From the NCBI GenBank assembly GCA_027353395.1, contig DAIEHU010000029.1, forward strand, positions 1-15,882: a DNA stretch of 15,882 bases. Direction: 5' to 3'. The stretch comes from Desulfobacteraceae bacterium (GTDB taxonomy: Bacteria > Desulfobacterota > Desulfobacteria > Desulfobacterales > Desulfosalsimonadaceae). The notes beneath the pieces are model-generated. The model was given only the letters and a program-made list of their open reading frames with translations. It was not told where the DNA came from and did not search any database. How positions within the stretch are numbered: position 1 is the first letter of the stretch; every line of letters begins with the position of its first letter. Positions 7,804-15,387 of this stretch are shown here, piece after piece. The position numbers were made by a program, and so were the translations under genes.

Positions 7804-8907
7804 ATGCCTGAACGCCATAAAGCGACACCATCGATACGGGAAACGGTTTTTTACAATCCCCAATACCAGTTTATCGTCCGGCTGCTGCTCGGCGTTTTGA
7901 CCGGTGTTTATTTTTATTTCTCACCCGTTCCTTTCGCCGAGCCTTCAGGGGCGAAGATTGTCTGCATCGCCATTGGCGTGTATGTGGTCTTCCATATACT
8001 GTGGTGGCGGCATTTCCAGAAAAAAGGGCTCTCACAGCGCGCAATGCGGCTGGCCAACTGGGTTGATCTAATTGCCGCGGGGATTTCGGTGCTGCTGGAT
8101 CCCTATCCGATGCCGCCGACCATCGCGTTGATTCTGATTACGGTCATCGGCAACGGCATCCAGCATGGGCTCAACAATTTTATGATTGTATCCCTGAATG
8201 CGGTGGTTCTCTGCCTGATGGTCATCCCCATGCATTTTCACATCATCCATCAATCACCGCCGTATCCTTTTAACTTTTTATTTCTTTTTCTCCTGATCCT
8301 CGTTCATTACGCATTTGATCTGGTCAAACGGATAGAGCAGTTGAAAGATCAGGCGGACAAGTTGGCTCAGAGAGACGAATTGTCCGGCTTCATGAACCGC
8401 CGCGCGTTTCTGAAATCGGCCGTCTATCTCGTATCGCTGTATAACCGGACACACATGCCGATGGTTTTTGTGTTTGCGGATCTGGATAATTTTAAACAGG
8501 TCAATGATTCCATGGGACACAATACCGGCGATCAGGTGCTCAAACAGTTGGGGTTTCTGGCCGCCAATCATTTCCGGAACACTGACATCAAGGCCCGGTA
8601 CGGCGGCGACGAATTTGTGTTTATTCTGACCGACAGCCGTCTGGATGACGCCAGAAATGTGGTTTCCCGTTTTGAGGAACAGTTTTCATGCTGGGCGGGA
8701 AAAAACAACATTCCCGTGGGCGTCAGTTTTGGTATTATAGAAGCCGATGGCGAAAGAGTCGCTCTTGAAACCCTGATGAAAACCGTGGATGAAGCCCTGT
8801 ATGCGGAAAAGAGAAGAAAAAAGGGCGGCGGAGGGGCGGCTTCCACAAATAAATCCAAAATGTTATTGGGCGGACCGGCAGGAAAATGGGTATTCACCGT
8901 TATTTGA
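7804..8907 (+). CDS. Membrane-bound diguanylate cyclase (GGDEF)
   Basis: Predicted to make cyclic di-GMP from two GTP at the inner membrane. The 367-residue product has about five or six hydrophobic segments in residues 22-170 (for example 24-40, 50-68, 85-98, 105-120, 126-145, 156-172), a short helical linker at 172-190 and a GGDEF domain to about 338. The active site is intact: D226 and D228 in FADLDNF, GGDEF at 267-271, and the inhibitory I-site RxxD at R258-D261 exactly five residues before it, so product feedback is expected. The sensory membrane region has no recognised name here. Its stop overlaps the start of the next gene by 22 bp, and it lies 34 bp after fcl, which suggests one transcript with the fucose genes. 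Confidence 0.92.
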   Translation: MPERHKATPSIRETVFYNPQYQFIVRLLLGVLTGVYFYFSPVPFAEPSGAKIVCIAIGVYVVFHILWWRHFQKKGLSQRAMRLANWVDLIAAGISVLLDPYPMPPTIALILITVIGNGIQHGLNNFMIVSLNAVVLCLMVIPMHFHIIHQSPPYPFNFLFLFLLILVHYAFDLVKRIEQLKDQADKLAQRDELSGFMNRRAFLKSAVYLVSLYNRTHMPMVFVFADLDNFKQVNDSMGHNTGDQVLKQLGFLAANHFRNTDIKARYGGDEFVFILTDSRLDDARNVVSRFEEQFSCWAGKNNIPVGVSFGIIEADGERVALETLMKTVDEALYAEKRRKKGGGGAASTNKSKMLLGGPAGKWVFTVI

Positions 8908-11531
8908 TTCAAGTTATAATCGCCTGTCTTGTCTTGGCGGTAGCCGCATGCGCGCCGCAAAATTTTCCTCCGCCGCAAAAAGATAAAAGCAAAGAGATTC
9001 TTCCTTTATATGACCAGCTTCTGGTTAAAAGCCGGGATTTGATCAATGATCGAAAACATGCAAAGGCGCTGAAAATTCTTGACCAGGCCGGTGAAATAGC
9101 GCCGAAGCGCCCGGAATGGCTGTATGAACGCGGCAGGGCTTTATTTTTCATGGACCGGTTCAAGGAATCCGCCGCCGCTTGCCGCCAGGCACTTGAACTC
9201 GACCCGCGATTTTATGATGCGGAAGCGCTGGCATGGGCGGCCCGACTGGAGGCGGCAGGCGGGGCCGACGTGACCCGGCAAATGGTGCGGAATGAAATCG
9301 ACGCATTGCACAAAGCGTCTGAAACAGATACCCGTGCGCTCATGGCAGCCTGCCAGGGCTATGAATTATTGAAGGATTTGCCATCGCAGCAGAAGTTAAT
9401 TTTGAAACTTGCCGATTGGTCTTCGTCTCAAGACCCGCAAATGCAAGAACAAATCGCCGATGACTTGTTTGAGCAAATCATTCAGGCAAAAAACGATGCG
9501 CCCATGCAGATGAAACTCATGGATGCCTATATCCGGAATTTTCCCCAGAGGCGTTTTGTTGAAGATATCGTCAGCATGCTGCTCAATAAAAAAAAAGAAA
9601 CGGAAAAGGCCCCTCCCGGAATCATGGTTTCCTCAATGCTTGAAACATGCCCGGCCAGCAGGAGAATCAATACGGGTCTCGCCATGTGGCTGATCAGTCA
9701 GAACGCGGCGTCCGGTGAGGCTATTCGGCTGCTTCAGACGAGCCTGACGGTTGCGGAAAGGCATCCGGAAGAAAAACCGCCGCATTTTACGGATGCATTA
9801 TGGGCTGATGAAAGGGACAGGGAAAAAGACTTTATCCATTATCTTCTTGGCCGGGCGTGGTTCAATGCCGGCGATTTAAAAAAAGCCGGAAGTGAATTGA
9901 CAGCGGTTGCGGCCAAAAACAGGCATTGGGACAAAGTTTATCATTTTTTGGGCATGATCGCCCTGAAAGAAGGCGATCATGAAAAAGCCATCTCCTGTTT
10001 TCACCGGGCGCTGGAAATCAATGGACACCAGGAAGAAACCAGAACAAAATTAATGAGTTTGTTATCCACGTTTCATAAATATCAGGGAGATCCGGCTGGC
10101 TATTTCCGAAAATTGTCCGGTGGTGTTTATTTTGAGGATGTCACGCAAAAAGCCGGGCTGGCCGGTCAAAAAGCCGGACGCGTCGCCTGGGGCGACTACA
10201 ACCAGGATGGTTTTGTGGATCTGCTCATTGACGGACACCGTCTTTTCCGGAACACAGGGTCCGGCGCGTTTATTGAGGTTACCGTCGAAGCGGGGCTAGG
10301 TTCGCTGACCACCCCGACCGGCGGCGTCTGGGGGGATTATGACAATGACGGGTTTTTGGATATTTTTATGACGGACCACTCGGGAAATAAACTTTTCAGA
10401 AATACCGGAAAAGGCGGGTTTGTGGATATGACCGGACCCGCCCTTGGACCGGTGGCGCCTTGCCAAACCGAGGCCGCAGCCTGGGGGGATTTAAACAATG
10501 ACGGATTTTTAGATATTTATGCGGCCAATTATGAGCGTCCCGGCGTCATGCGGGCGCTTGGCGTTCAAGACCAATTGTACCGCAACAACGGCAACGGCAC
10601 GTTTTCGGATATCAGCTTGAATGCGGGCATCATCACAGATGAAGCCATGTGCGGCCGCGGCGTGACCTGGACCGATGTAAACCGGGACGGATATCAGGAC
10701 ATTGTGGTGGCCAATTACCGCCTGGATCCGAATTTCCTGTGGATTAATTCCCCCTCCGGAAAACTGAGCGATCAGGCGGAGGACTTCGGCGTCCGGGGGA
10801 ATAATGTGGAAGGCGCTTTTGGCCATTCCATCGGTCCCGCCAGCGGTGATTTAAACAATGACGGCGTGGCGGACCTCTTTATCACCAACCTTGCCCATCC
10901 GCGTTACATCCAGTATTCTGACCAGGACATGCTGCTCTTCAACCAGGGAGCACCCAGCTTCCATTTTTCCAATTGCTACGCCGGCTCCGGCATCGGTTTT
11001 GAGGAGACCAATTCAGACCCGGCGTTTGCGGATGTGGATAACGACGGTGACCTGGATATTTATATGACATCCATCTATCCCGGACGGTATTCGCATTTGT
11101 ATTTAAATGACGGAAAAGGGGGTTTTACCGACGCCACCTGGATAGCGGGCGTCAGTATGGAGAATTCATGGGGAGCGGCTTTTGCCGATTACGACAACGA
11201 CGGCTTTGCGGACCTTGTGGTGGCAAGCGAAAACGGCCTTCATTTGTTTCGAAACAACCGCACATCCAGCCACTGGATCAAAATCAAACTAAGCGATTCA
11301 AACTGCAACCGCTTCGGTATCGGGGCGTTGGTGACAATTTGTTATGACAGGCATCGGCAAATCCGGGAAATTGCGGCCGGACGGGGGACCGGCAGTCAGG
11401 ATGACGCGGCCGTTATATTCGGCTTGGGCAATTACAGCGGTCCGGTTAAAATTTCCGCACACACCCTTTGCGGCGATATCATGGAGACGGCCATTCCGCA
11501 TCCGGATCAAACAGTGATATTCATTCAATGA
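8886..11531 (+). CDS. TPR and FG-GAP/ASPIC-UnbV lipoprotein
   Basis: An 881-residue exported lipoprotein. The N-terminus has basic residues, a hydrophobic stretch and lipobox VAAC with C22 as the lipid-anchored residue. Residues ~35-110 and ~300-400 look like tetratricopeptide repeats (ALKILDQAGEIAPKRPEWLY, AISCFHRALEINGHQEETR). Residues ~410-785 carry seven Ca-binding FG-GAP/VCBS loops of the DxNxDGxxD type, from DYNQDGFVD near 436 to DYDNDGFAD near 768, consistent with a seven-bladed propeller. Residues ~795-881 resemble the ASPIC/UnbV tail (SHWIKIKLSDSNCNRFGIGA, then REIAAGRGTGSQDD). Position −3 to +1 fit signal peptidase II. Such proteins are envelope or surface proteins of mostly unknown role. 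ATG 8886 overlaps the cyclase gene by 22 bp, with AGGA very close to the start, so translational coupling is likely. Confidence 0.88.
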   Translation: MGIHRYLIQVIIACLVLAVAACAPQNFPPPQKDKSKEILPLYDQLLVKSRDLINDRKHAKALKILDQAGEIAPKRPEWLYERGRALFFMDRFKESAAACRQALELDPRFYDAEALAWAARLEAAGGADVTRQMVRNEIDALHKASETDTRALMAACQGYELLKDLPSQQKLILKLADWSSSQDPQMQEQIADDLFEQIIQAKNDAPMQMKLMDAYIRNFPQRRFVEDIVSMLLNKKKETEKAPPGIMVSSMLETCPASRRINTGLAMWLISQNAASGEAIRLLQTSLTVAERHPEEKPPHFTDALWADERDREKDFIHYLLGRAWFNAGDLKKAGSELTAVAAKNRHWDKVYHFLGMIALKEGDHEKAISCFHRALEINGHQEETRTKLMSLLSTFHKYQGDPAGYFRKLSGGVYFEDVTQKAGLAGQKAGRVAWGDYNQDGFVDLLIDGHRLFRNTGSGAFIEVTVEAGLGSLTTPTGGVWGDYDNDGFLDIFMTDHSGNKLFRNTGKGGFVDMTGPALGPVAPCQTEAAAWGDLNNDGFLDIYAANYERPGVMRALGVQDQLYRNNGNGTFSDISLNAGIITDEAMCGRGVTWTDVNRDGYQDIVVANYRLDPNFLWINSPSGKLSDQAEDFGVRGNNVEGAFGHSIGPASGDLNNDGVADLFITNLAHPRYIQYSDQDMLLFNQGAPSFHFSNCYAGSGIGFEETNSDPAFADVDNDGDLDIYMTSIYPGRYSHLYLNDGKGGFTDATWIAGVSMENSWGAAFADYDNDGFADLVVASENGLHLFRNNRTSSHWIKIKLSDSNCNRFGIGALVTICYDRHRQIREIAAGRGTGSQDDAAVIFGLGNYSGPVKISAHTLCGDIMETAIPHPDQTVIFIQ

Positions 11532-11559
11532 TATAAATTCAATTAAACAAAGGAAAAAT

Positions 11560-12627
11560 ATGAAAACCGTACTGGTTCACCCGGCGACTTATGACACCGT
11601 CAGGCAAGCCATTGACCGGACATTTGAGATATTCCCGCTTAATTTGACCGGCAAAACAGTTTTGATCAAACCCAATGCGTTGCGAACGTCCACCGCGGAT
11701 GAAGCCATCGTCACCCATCCGTCCGTGCTCCGGGCCGTGGTGGAGAAAGTGGAAACCCTATCTCCCGCGGCCATCATCGTGGGGGACAATCCCGGCGTGG
11801 TCAGCTACGGGGCCAATGAGGAATGTTTTGAAAAAACCGGGCTCATGGCAGCGGCCAAAGGCTATTACCGGAATATCGGCAATGAGCCGGTCAAGGCCGG
11901 GTTCAATCCCGAGTTCATGCCGTGGGTGAGTGTTTCCAGAATTGTCATGGAGGCCGATATCATTATCAGCCTGCCGCGGTTTAAAACCCACGGCCTGACG
12001 GTGATCTCGGGCGCCATCAAAAACAGCTACGGCATTTTGCCCGGCGCGCAGAAATCCATTCTGCACAAAATCGCCGGAAGCCCAAAACGGTTTCATGAGG
12101 TTATTGTGGAGGTGTTTAAAATCCGGGTTCCGGATCTGTTTATTCTGGATGCGGTGGTCGGTATGGAGGGCAATGGCCCGGCGTCTCCGGATTTGCGGGA
12201 TATCGGGCTGATACTGGCCGCGGACAATGCCGTGGCAATGGATGCGGTCATCGCCGCAATGATGGGATGCGATCCATCACGCTTGCGCTTCCTGCAAAAG
12301 GCCAAAGAAGAGGGCCTGGGGGATTATGACCTGAAGACCATCCACATTATCGGGAAACTGGAAAAAATCCCCAATTTCAAGCTGCCGCCAATGAGCGGGG
12401 AGGGGAATTTGAAAGATCAGGCGGTCCAGGAAATGCTCGCCAGTAAAAACAAATTCCGACCGAAAGTGGATCAAACCCTTTGCACGGCGTGCGGTACCTG
12501 TGTGGCTCAATGTCCGGTATCAGCCCTGACCATGATGGATGAATTTCCGGAAGTGGATCCGGATATCTGCATTACCTGTTTCTGCTGCCAGGAGATGTGC
12601 CCGGAAAAAGCGATCCGGCTGAGCTGA
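11560..12627 (+). CDS. DUF362 protein with two C-terminal 4Fe-4S clusters
   Basis: The 355-residue protein combines a DUF362 domain (residues ~1-285: KTVLIKPNALRTS, VGDNPGVVSYG, ISLPRFKTHGLTVISGAIKNSYGILPG, LDAVVGMEGNGP, ADNAVAMDAVIAAMMG) with a ferredoxin-type tail. Both 4Fe-4S sites are complete CX2CX2CX3CP motifs: from C308 (CTACGTCVAQCP) and from C337 (CITCFCCQEMCP). The role of DUF362 is not settled; an electron-transfer or redox maturation function in the cytoplasm is the usual guess, and no signal peptide is seen. AAAGGA lies before ATG 11560, and the gene follows the lipoprotein by 28 bp, so it is probably the last gene of this plus-strand run. Confidence 0.9.
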   Translation: MKTVLVHPATYDTVRQAIDRTFEIFPLNLTGKTVLIKPNALRTSTADEAIVTHPSVLRAVVEKVETLSPAAIIVGDNPGVVSYGANEECFEKTGLMAAAKGYYRNIGNEPVKAGFNPEFMPWVSVSRIVMEADIIISLPRFKTHGLTVISGAIKNSYGILPGAQKSILHKIAGSPKRFHEVIVEVFKIRVPDLFILDAVVGMEGNGPASPDLRDIGLILAADNAVAMDAVIAAMMGCDPSRLRFLQKAKEEGLGDYDLKTIHIIGKLEKIPNFKLPPMSGEGNLKDQAVQEMLASKNKFRPKVDQTLCTACGTCVAQCPVSALTMMDEFPEVDPDICITCFCCQEMCPEKAIRLS

Positions 12628-12672
12628 ACAAGAATAGTCCTGTGTAAAATCCTTCAAAAAGAGAACACCATG

Positions 12673-12711
12673 TTCCCGGTGACGGCGTCGCCGGGAATCG
12701 CGCCGATTCCC
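12673..12711. terminator. Two overlapping hairpins between convergent genes
   Basis: Hairpin A pairs 12673-12683 with 12687-12697 (11 bp, one G-U wobble on the plus-strand RNA, 3-base loop). Hairpin B pairs GGGAATCG at 12693-12700 with CGATTCCC at 12704-12711 (8 bp, 3-base loop). They share 12693-12697 and so exclude each other. The element lies 45 bp after the DUF362 stop and just after the stop of the minus-strand gene. Reading minus, a TTCTCTTTTT run follows hairpin A after about 8 bases; reading plus, only a broken CTTTCAGTTT follows B. A terminator, better supported for the minus strand, is likely but not certain. Confidence 0.5.
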
Positions 12712-12713
12712 TT

Positions 12714-13958
12714 TCAGTTTCCAACATCGCAGACCGTATTTTTTACAAAATTCACAAATTCAAACAGCCAGGAGACATCCGGTTTGGCCCTGTGAGGGTT
12801 TTGGGTTTTTGCAGAAAATTCTTCAAGCAGATCCGTGAAGTTCATTTTGGGGCATGTGGCCTTGATCATCTTGTCTAGAAAATATTTCAAGTTTTTAATC
12901 CGGATTAATCCGGGGTCATAACCGGAATCTTTGAGCAGCCGGTCTTTCCACATATTGTCATATCGCGGTTCATCCGAATATAATGTCTTTCCGGCCAGCT
13001 CTTTCACCATTTTTTCAGCGACACGTTTTGGATCTTCCCCTTCCCGGACCAACCGGTCTCTGGGGATGCCATGGAATTCTGAACTTCTGGCATCCCAGTC
13101 CGTCCATCCGTTCATATGATCGGGATTCAGTAAAAAGGATGCTACCGGATGTTTGCCGTCGCCCCAGGCCACTTCAATGGGGTAAGAATCCTTTCCAAGA
13201 CCGGACGCCTCGAAATCGATAATATACATGGGCTGGTGAACCAAGGCTTTTTGAAGTTGTTTCTCCGCGTTTATTTCAAACGCCACATCGTCATAAATTT
13301 TTTTGAAACTGGTGATTTCCTGCCTGCCCATGAAGTCCTTGGCTCCGCCGAGGCTAAACGGCATGGAGTTTGAAATTAACGTTTTTAAAATTTTGATAAT
13401 ATCCAGGCGGTCGCTTAACCCTTTTTCCGTCCGCGGCATCTTGTAAAACCGGTTCAATTTTAGTGCGATTAAGTATTCGGGTTTTGCAATCGCGATTTTG
13501 GAATCCATGAGCCTCAATATATTGGTTGTTTGTTTCCGGTTTTCCAGAATGTGCCGAATGAGTCTTGGCTTGAGCGGCGTGCTTTCAGTGGATAAAAAAT
13601 CCACATAAATACCGGTGCTTTTATGTTTCAGGCTGTGGTTGGCCGAATCCGAATCCAGGAAGTATTTTTCAAGATTTTTCAAAGCATCTTCGGGCAGGTC
13701 ATCTGCGAGGAACATCTCAAAATCAACTTCTGACAATAGAATATCCACATCATACGTTACCCGAGGCCTGACCGGCGGCCGGATGTATTTTGACGCAGCA
13801 ATGGCCCCGACAAGCACGGCGTTCGGATAAACTTTGACAACGTCACCGATGACATAATTAAATCCGCTGCCGGGCTGATTTCTGTGGTACACATGAAAAT
13901 ATTCATCCTCGAATAGTTCATCCTGCTCATCATCGTATTCTATATATTTCCCGTTCAT
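12714..13958 (-). CDS. Nucleotidyltransferase-DEDDh exonuclease fusion protein
   Basis: I do not know a named family with this architecture. Residues ~40-200 resemble an AbiEii/DUF6036-type nucleotidyltransferase: AVLVGAIAASKYI (47-59), then RVTYDVDILL with D70 and D72, VDFLS with D120, and KPEYLIALKLNR...SDRLDIIKIL (159-191). Residues ~244-405 resemble a DEDDh 3'-5' exonuclease: YIIDFEASGL with D248 and E250 and SYPIEVAW (258-265), FHGIPRDRLVREG (295-307), YSDEPRYDNMW with D329 or D334 (327-337), and HRAKPD with H389 and D394. All four DEDDh positions and the three nucleotidyltransferase carboxylates appear present, so both active sites could work. No signal peptide or membrane segment. It is 78 bp downstream of the 3D lipoprotein gene. 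GC looks lower than its neighbours by eye. Possible RNA-processing, tRNA-modifying or defence role is inference. Confidence 0.72.
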   Translation of the reverse strand: MNGKYIEYDDEQDELFEDEYFHVYHRNQPGSGFNYVIGDVVKVYPNAVLVGAIAASKYIRPPVRPRVTYDVDILLSEVDFEMFLADDLPEDALKNLEKYFLDSDSANHSLKHKSTGIYVDFLSTESTPLKPRLIRHILENRKQTTNILRLMDSKIAIAKPEYLIALKLNRFYKMPRTEKGLSDRLDIIKILKTLISNSMPFSLGGAKDFMGRQEITSFKKIYDDVAFEINAEKQLQKALVHQPMYIIDFEASGLGKDSYPIEVAWGDGKHPVASFLLNPDHMNGWTDWDARSSEFHGIPRDRLVREGEDPKRVAEKMVKELAGKTLYSDEPRYDNMWKDRLLKDSGYDPGLIRIKNLKYFLDKMIKATCPKMNFTDLLEEFSAKTQNPHRAKPDVSWLFEFVNFVKNTVCDVGN

Positions 13959-14036
13959 GGATTCTCTGCCTGCTGGATTTATAAGATGCGTTCATTCATG
14001 GCGTCCTGACGGATAAAACCACATCCGGCCGCCGGT

Positions 14037-14585
14037 TTACCGGTAAATTTTTACATCCACCTTTTGCCGTCCCCAAATTTTCGCGACCGTATGGGATCTG
14101 TAAAACACGTCCAGCCGGGTTGGACCTTTGATCGCACTGCCCCGGTCCTCGATTACGCCGTATCCGTATCCGGGAACATACATGCGGGTGCCAAAGGAAT
14201 AATAGCGGGTATCCGCCGCAATGGTGCCATCCCTTGGAAGCCACAGCCATGGGAATACCAGTCGAGGCGGGATCATCCACGGATTCTCAAGGGTGTCCAG
14301 TGACAAAAGGCCGGGTCTGGGCTCATGGGGTTTTGTGCCGCTGGCAGTCAGCCCGGAGTAGGGGCGGCCTTCGTTTTTTCCGGAAGAGATGTATTTGTTC
14401 CAGAAATCCAGCTTCAGAAATTTCCAGCTTCCCCGTTCCCAGCCGCAGCATTCGCCGCATCCGCAATAGGCTGTAACTTCCATGCGCCTGACGATTCGGG
14501 CGGTCCCGCACCCGGAAACAAGCAAAACGCTGAAACACAGGACAAGAACCATGCCTTTTTTAAGAGCCGTCACATCCAGCCCCAT
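14037..14585 (-). CDS. Small 3D-domain lipoprotein
   Basis: From ATG 14585 the product has 182 residues: a signal peptide with KK then a hydrophobic core ending in lipobox VSGC (C26), followed by a mature 3D domain. The domain opens with VTAYCGCGECCGWE, the cysteine-rich start seen in many 3D proteins, continues GLTASGTKPHEPRP and AADTRYYSFGTRMYVPGYG, and ends VIEDRGSAIKGPTRLDVFY, which holds conserved aspartates D147 and D159. The fold is a double-psi barrel related to the MltA/Rpf catalytic core, so a peptidoglycan-related role in the envelope is likely but not shown. The frame extends upstream to 14711 but that would bury the signal peptide and overlap the AMMECR1 gene; ATG 14552 is a shorter alternative. 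It lies 49 bp after AMMECR1. Confidence 0.83.
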   Translation of the reverse strand: MGLDVTALKKGMVLVLCFSVLLVSGCGTARIVRRMEVTAYCGCGECCGWERGSWKFLKLDFWNKYISSGKNEGRPYSGLTASGTKPHEPRPGLLSLDTLENPWMIPPRLVFPWLWLPRDGTIAADTRYYSFGTRMYVPGYGYGVIEDRGSAIKGPTRLDVFYRSHTVAKIWGRQKVDVKIYR

Positions 14586-14634
14586 GGAATTTGGATTTTG
14601 CGGAACTGGCGTTCTGGCCCAATGATCGATTTTG

Positions 14635-15210
14635 TCATTTTGCGCGGCGACTTTCATGAAAATACTGTACCTGATAGATCCGCACCTCCAGGCCGGAGCT
14701 GCGCCAGGCATCGGCAGGCATGCCTGCCTTGGTGCAAAGATGGCTCAAGAACATTTTTTTATCCGGCAGCTGGTCCCAGACCTGGGGCAGAAACGTTGCG
14801 CTTCGGCCGCCTTTCCGGATAATCACACCGTCGATACCTATCCGCAACTTGGCAAGCAGGTCCTCGGCATCATTAAATTCCAGGGGCCGGGGTTCCGTCA
14901 GAAGGCTGATCTCAATATCCACGGCATCCAGTTCTTTTCTGGACAAGGCCGGAAACCGCGGATCATAAAACGCGGCATTTACGGCATTGTCTTTAACCCC
15001 TTCCCATATGGTTTTATCCGAGGACAGATTTCCGATACATCCCCGCAACTGGTTATTGATGGTCAGGGTCACAAAGGTTCCCCGTTTGTCTGAGAACACC
15101 GCATCCTTTAGCGCATCCAGTTCACCGGCGGGGTTCAGGCCAATCCCCAGGTGTTCGGCGATGGTCTTTCGCGCCAGCATTATTAAAATATCCCCTTTTC
15201 CCTTTTCCAT
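14635..15210 (-). CDS. amrA: AMMECR1-domain protein (AmmeMemoRadiSam system protein A)
   Basis: 191-residue cytoplasmic protein with one AMMECR1 domain. The hallmark QLRGCIGNL is at 54-62, preceded by GTFVTLTINNQ; DPRFPALSRKELDAVDIEISLLTEP and GIDGVIIRKGGRSATFLPQVW follow, ending HLCTKAGMPADAW. The family is often encoded with Memo and a radical SAM protein (AmmeMemoRadiSam), whose function is not established; neither partner is in this window. ATG 15210 has AAAGGA about 11 bases upstream; in-frame ATG 15240 and TTG 15246 would add 10-12 residues and lack a site. It heads the minus-strand run that continues with the 3D lipoprotein and the nucleotidyltransferase-exonuclease gene. Confidence 0.9.
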   Translation of the reverse strand: MEKGKGDILIMLARKTIAEHLGIGLNPAGELDALKDAVFSDKRGTFVTLTINNQLRGCIGNLSSDKTIWEGVKDNAVNAAFYDPRFPALSRKELDAVDIEISLLTEPRPLEFNDAEDLLAKLRIGIDGVIIRKGGRSATFLPQVWDQLPDKKMFLSHLCTKAGMPADAWRSSGLEVRIYQVQYFHESRRAK

Positions 15211-15272
15211 GGGTTCTCTAATCCTTTCATGGGGCGGCATTTGCAATTACCACTCCCCAATTTATGAAAAAA

Positions 15273-15302
15273 CTGTCAAATAAACGATGAAGGTGATATA
15301 AA
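15273..15302 (+). promoter_or_regulatory. Weak candidate promoter for the PilZ-like gene
   Basis: CTGTCA at 15273-15278 and TATAAA at 15297-15302, spacer 18 bp, lie in the 177 bp divergent gap and point towards the gene starting at 15388. Downstream, CTTATCCGG occurs twice (15310-15318 and 15333-15341), a possible protein-binding repeat. Matches are modest and could be chance. Confidence 0.25.
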
Positions 15303-15387
15303 GGCTAAACTTATCCGGACCTGTCCAATCATCTTATCCGGGTGCTCACGCACTTTAATATTTTACAGACGGCGGTTTGATTTTACA

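Noticed and set aside
10180..11215. Recurring GAT/AAC-rich segments as DNA repeats
   Set aside because: They are the seven calcium-binding protein loops of the FG-GAP propeller, not nucleotide-level repeats.
14025..14035. CCGGCCGCCGG inverted repeat after the 3D lipoprotein gene as a terminator
   Set aside because: The loop would be a single base, the usable stem is only about 4 bp, and no T-run follows directly.
14325..14822. 165-codon plus-strand open frame across the 3D lipoprotein and AMMECR1 genes
   Set aside because: Composition is low-complexity and both minus-strand genes have clear conserved motifs.
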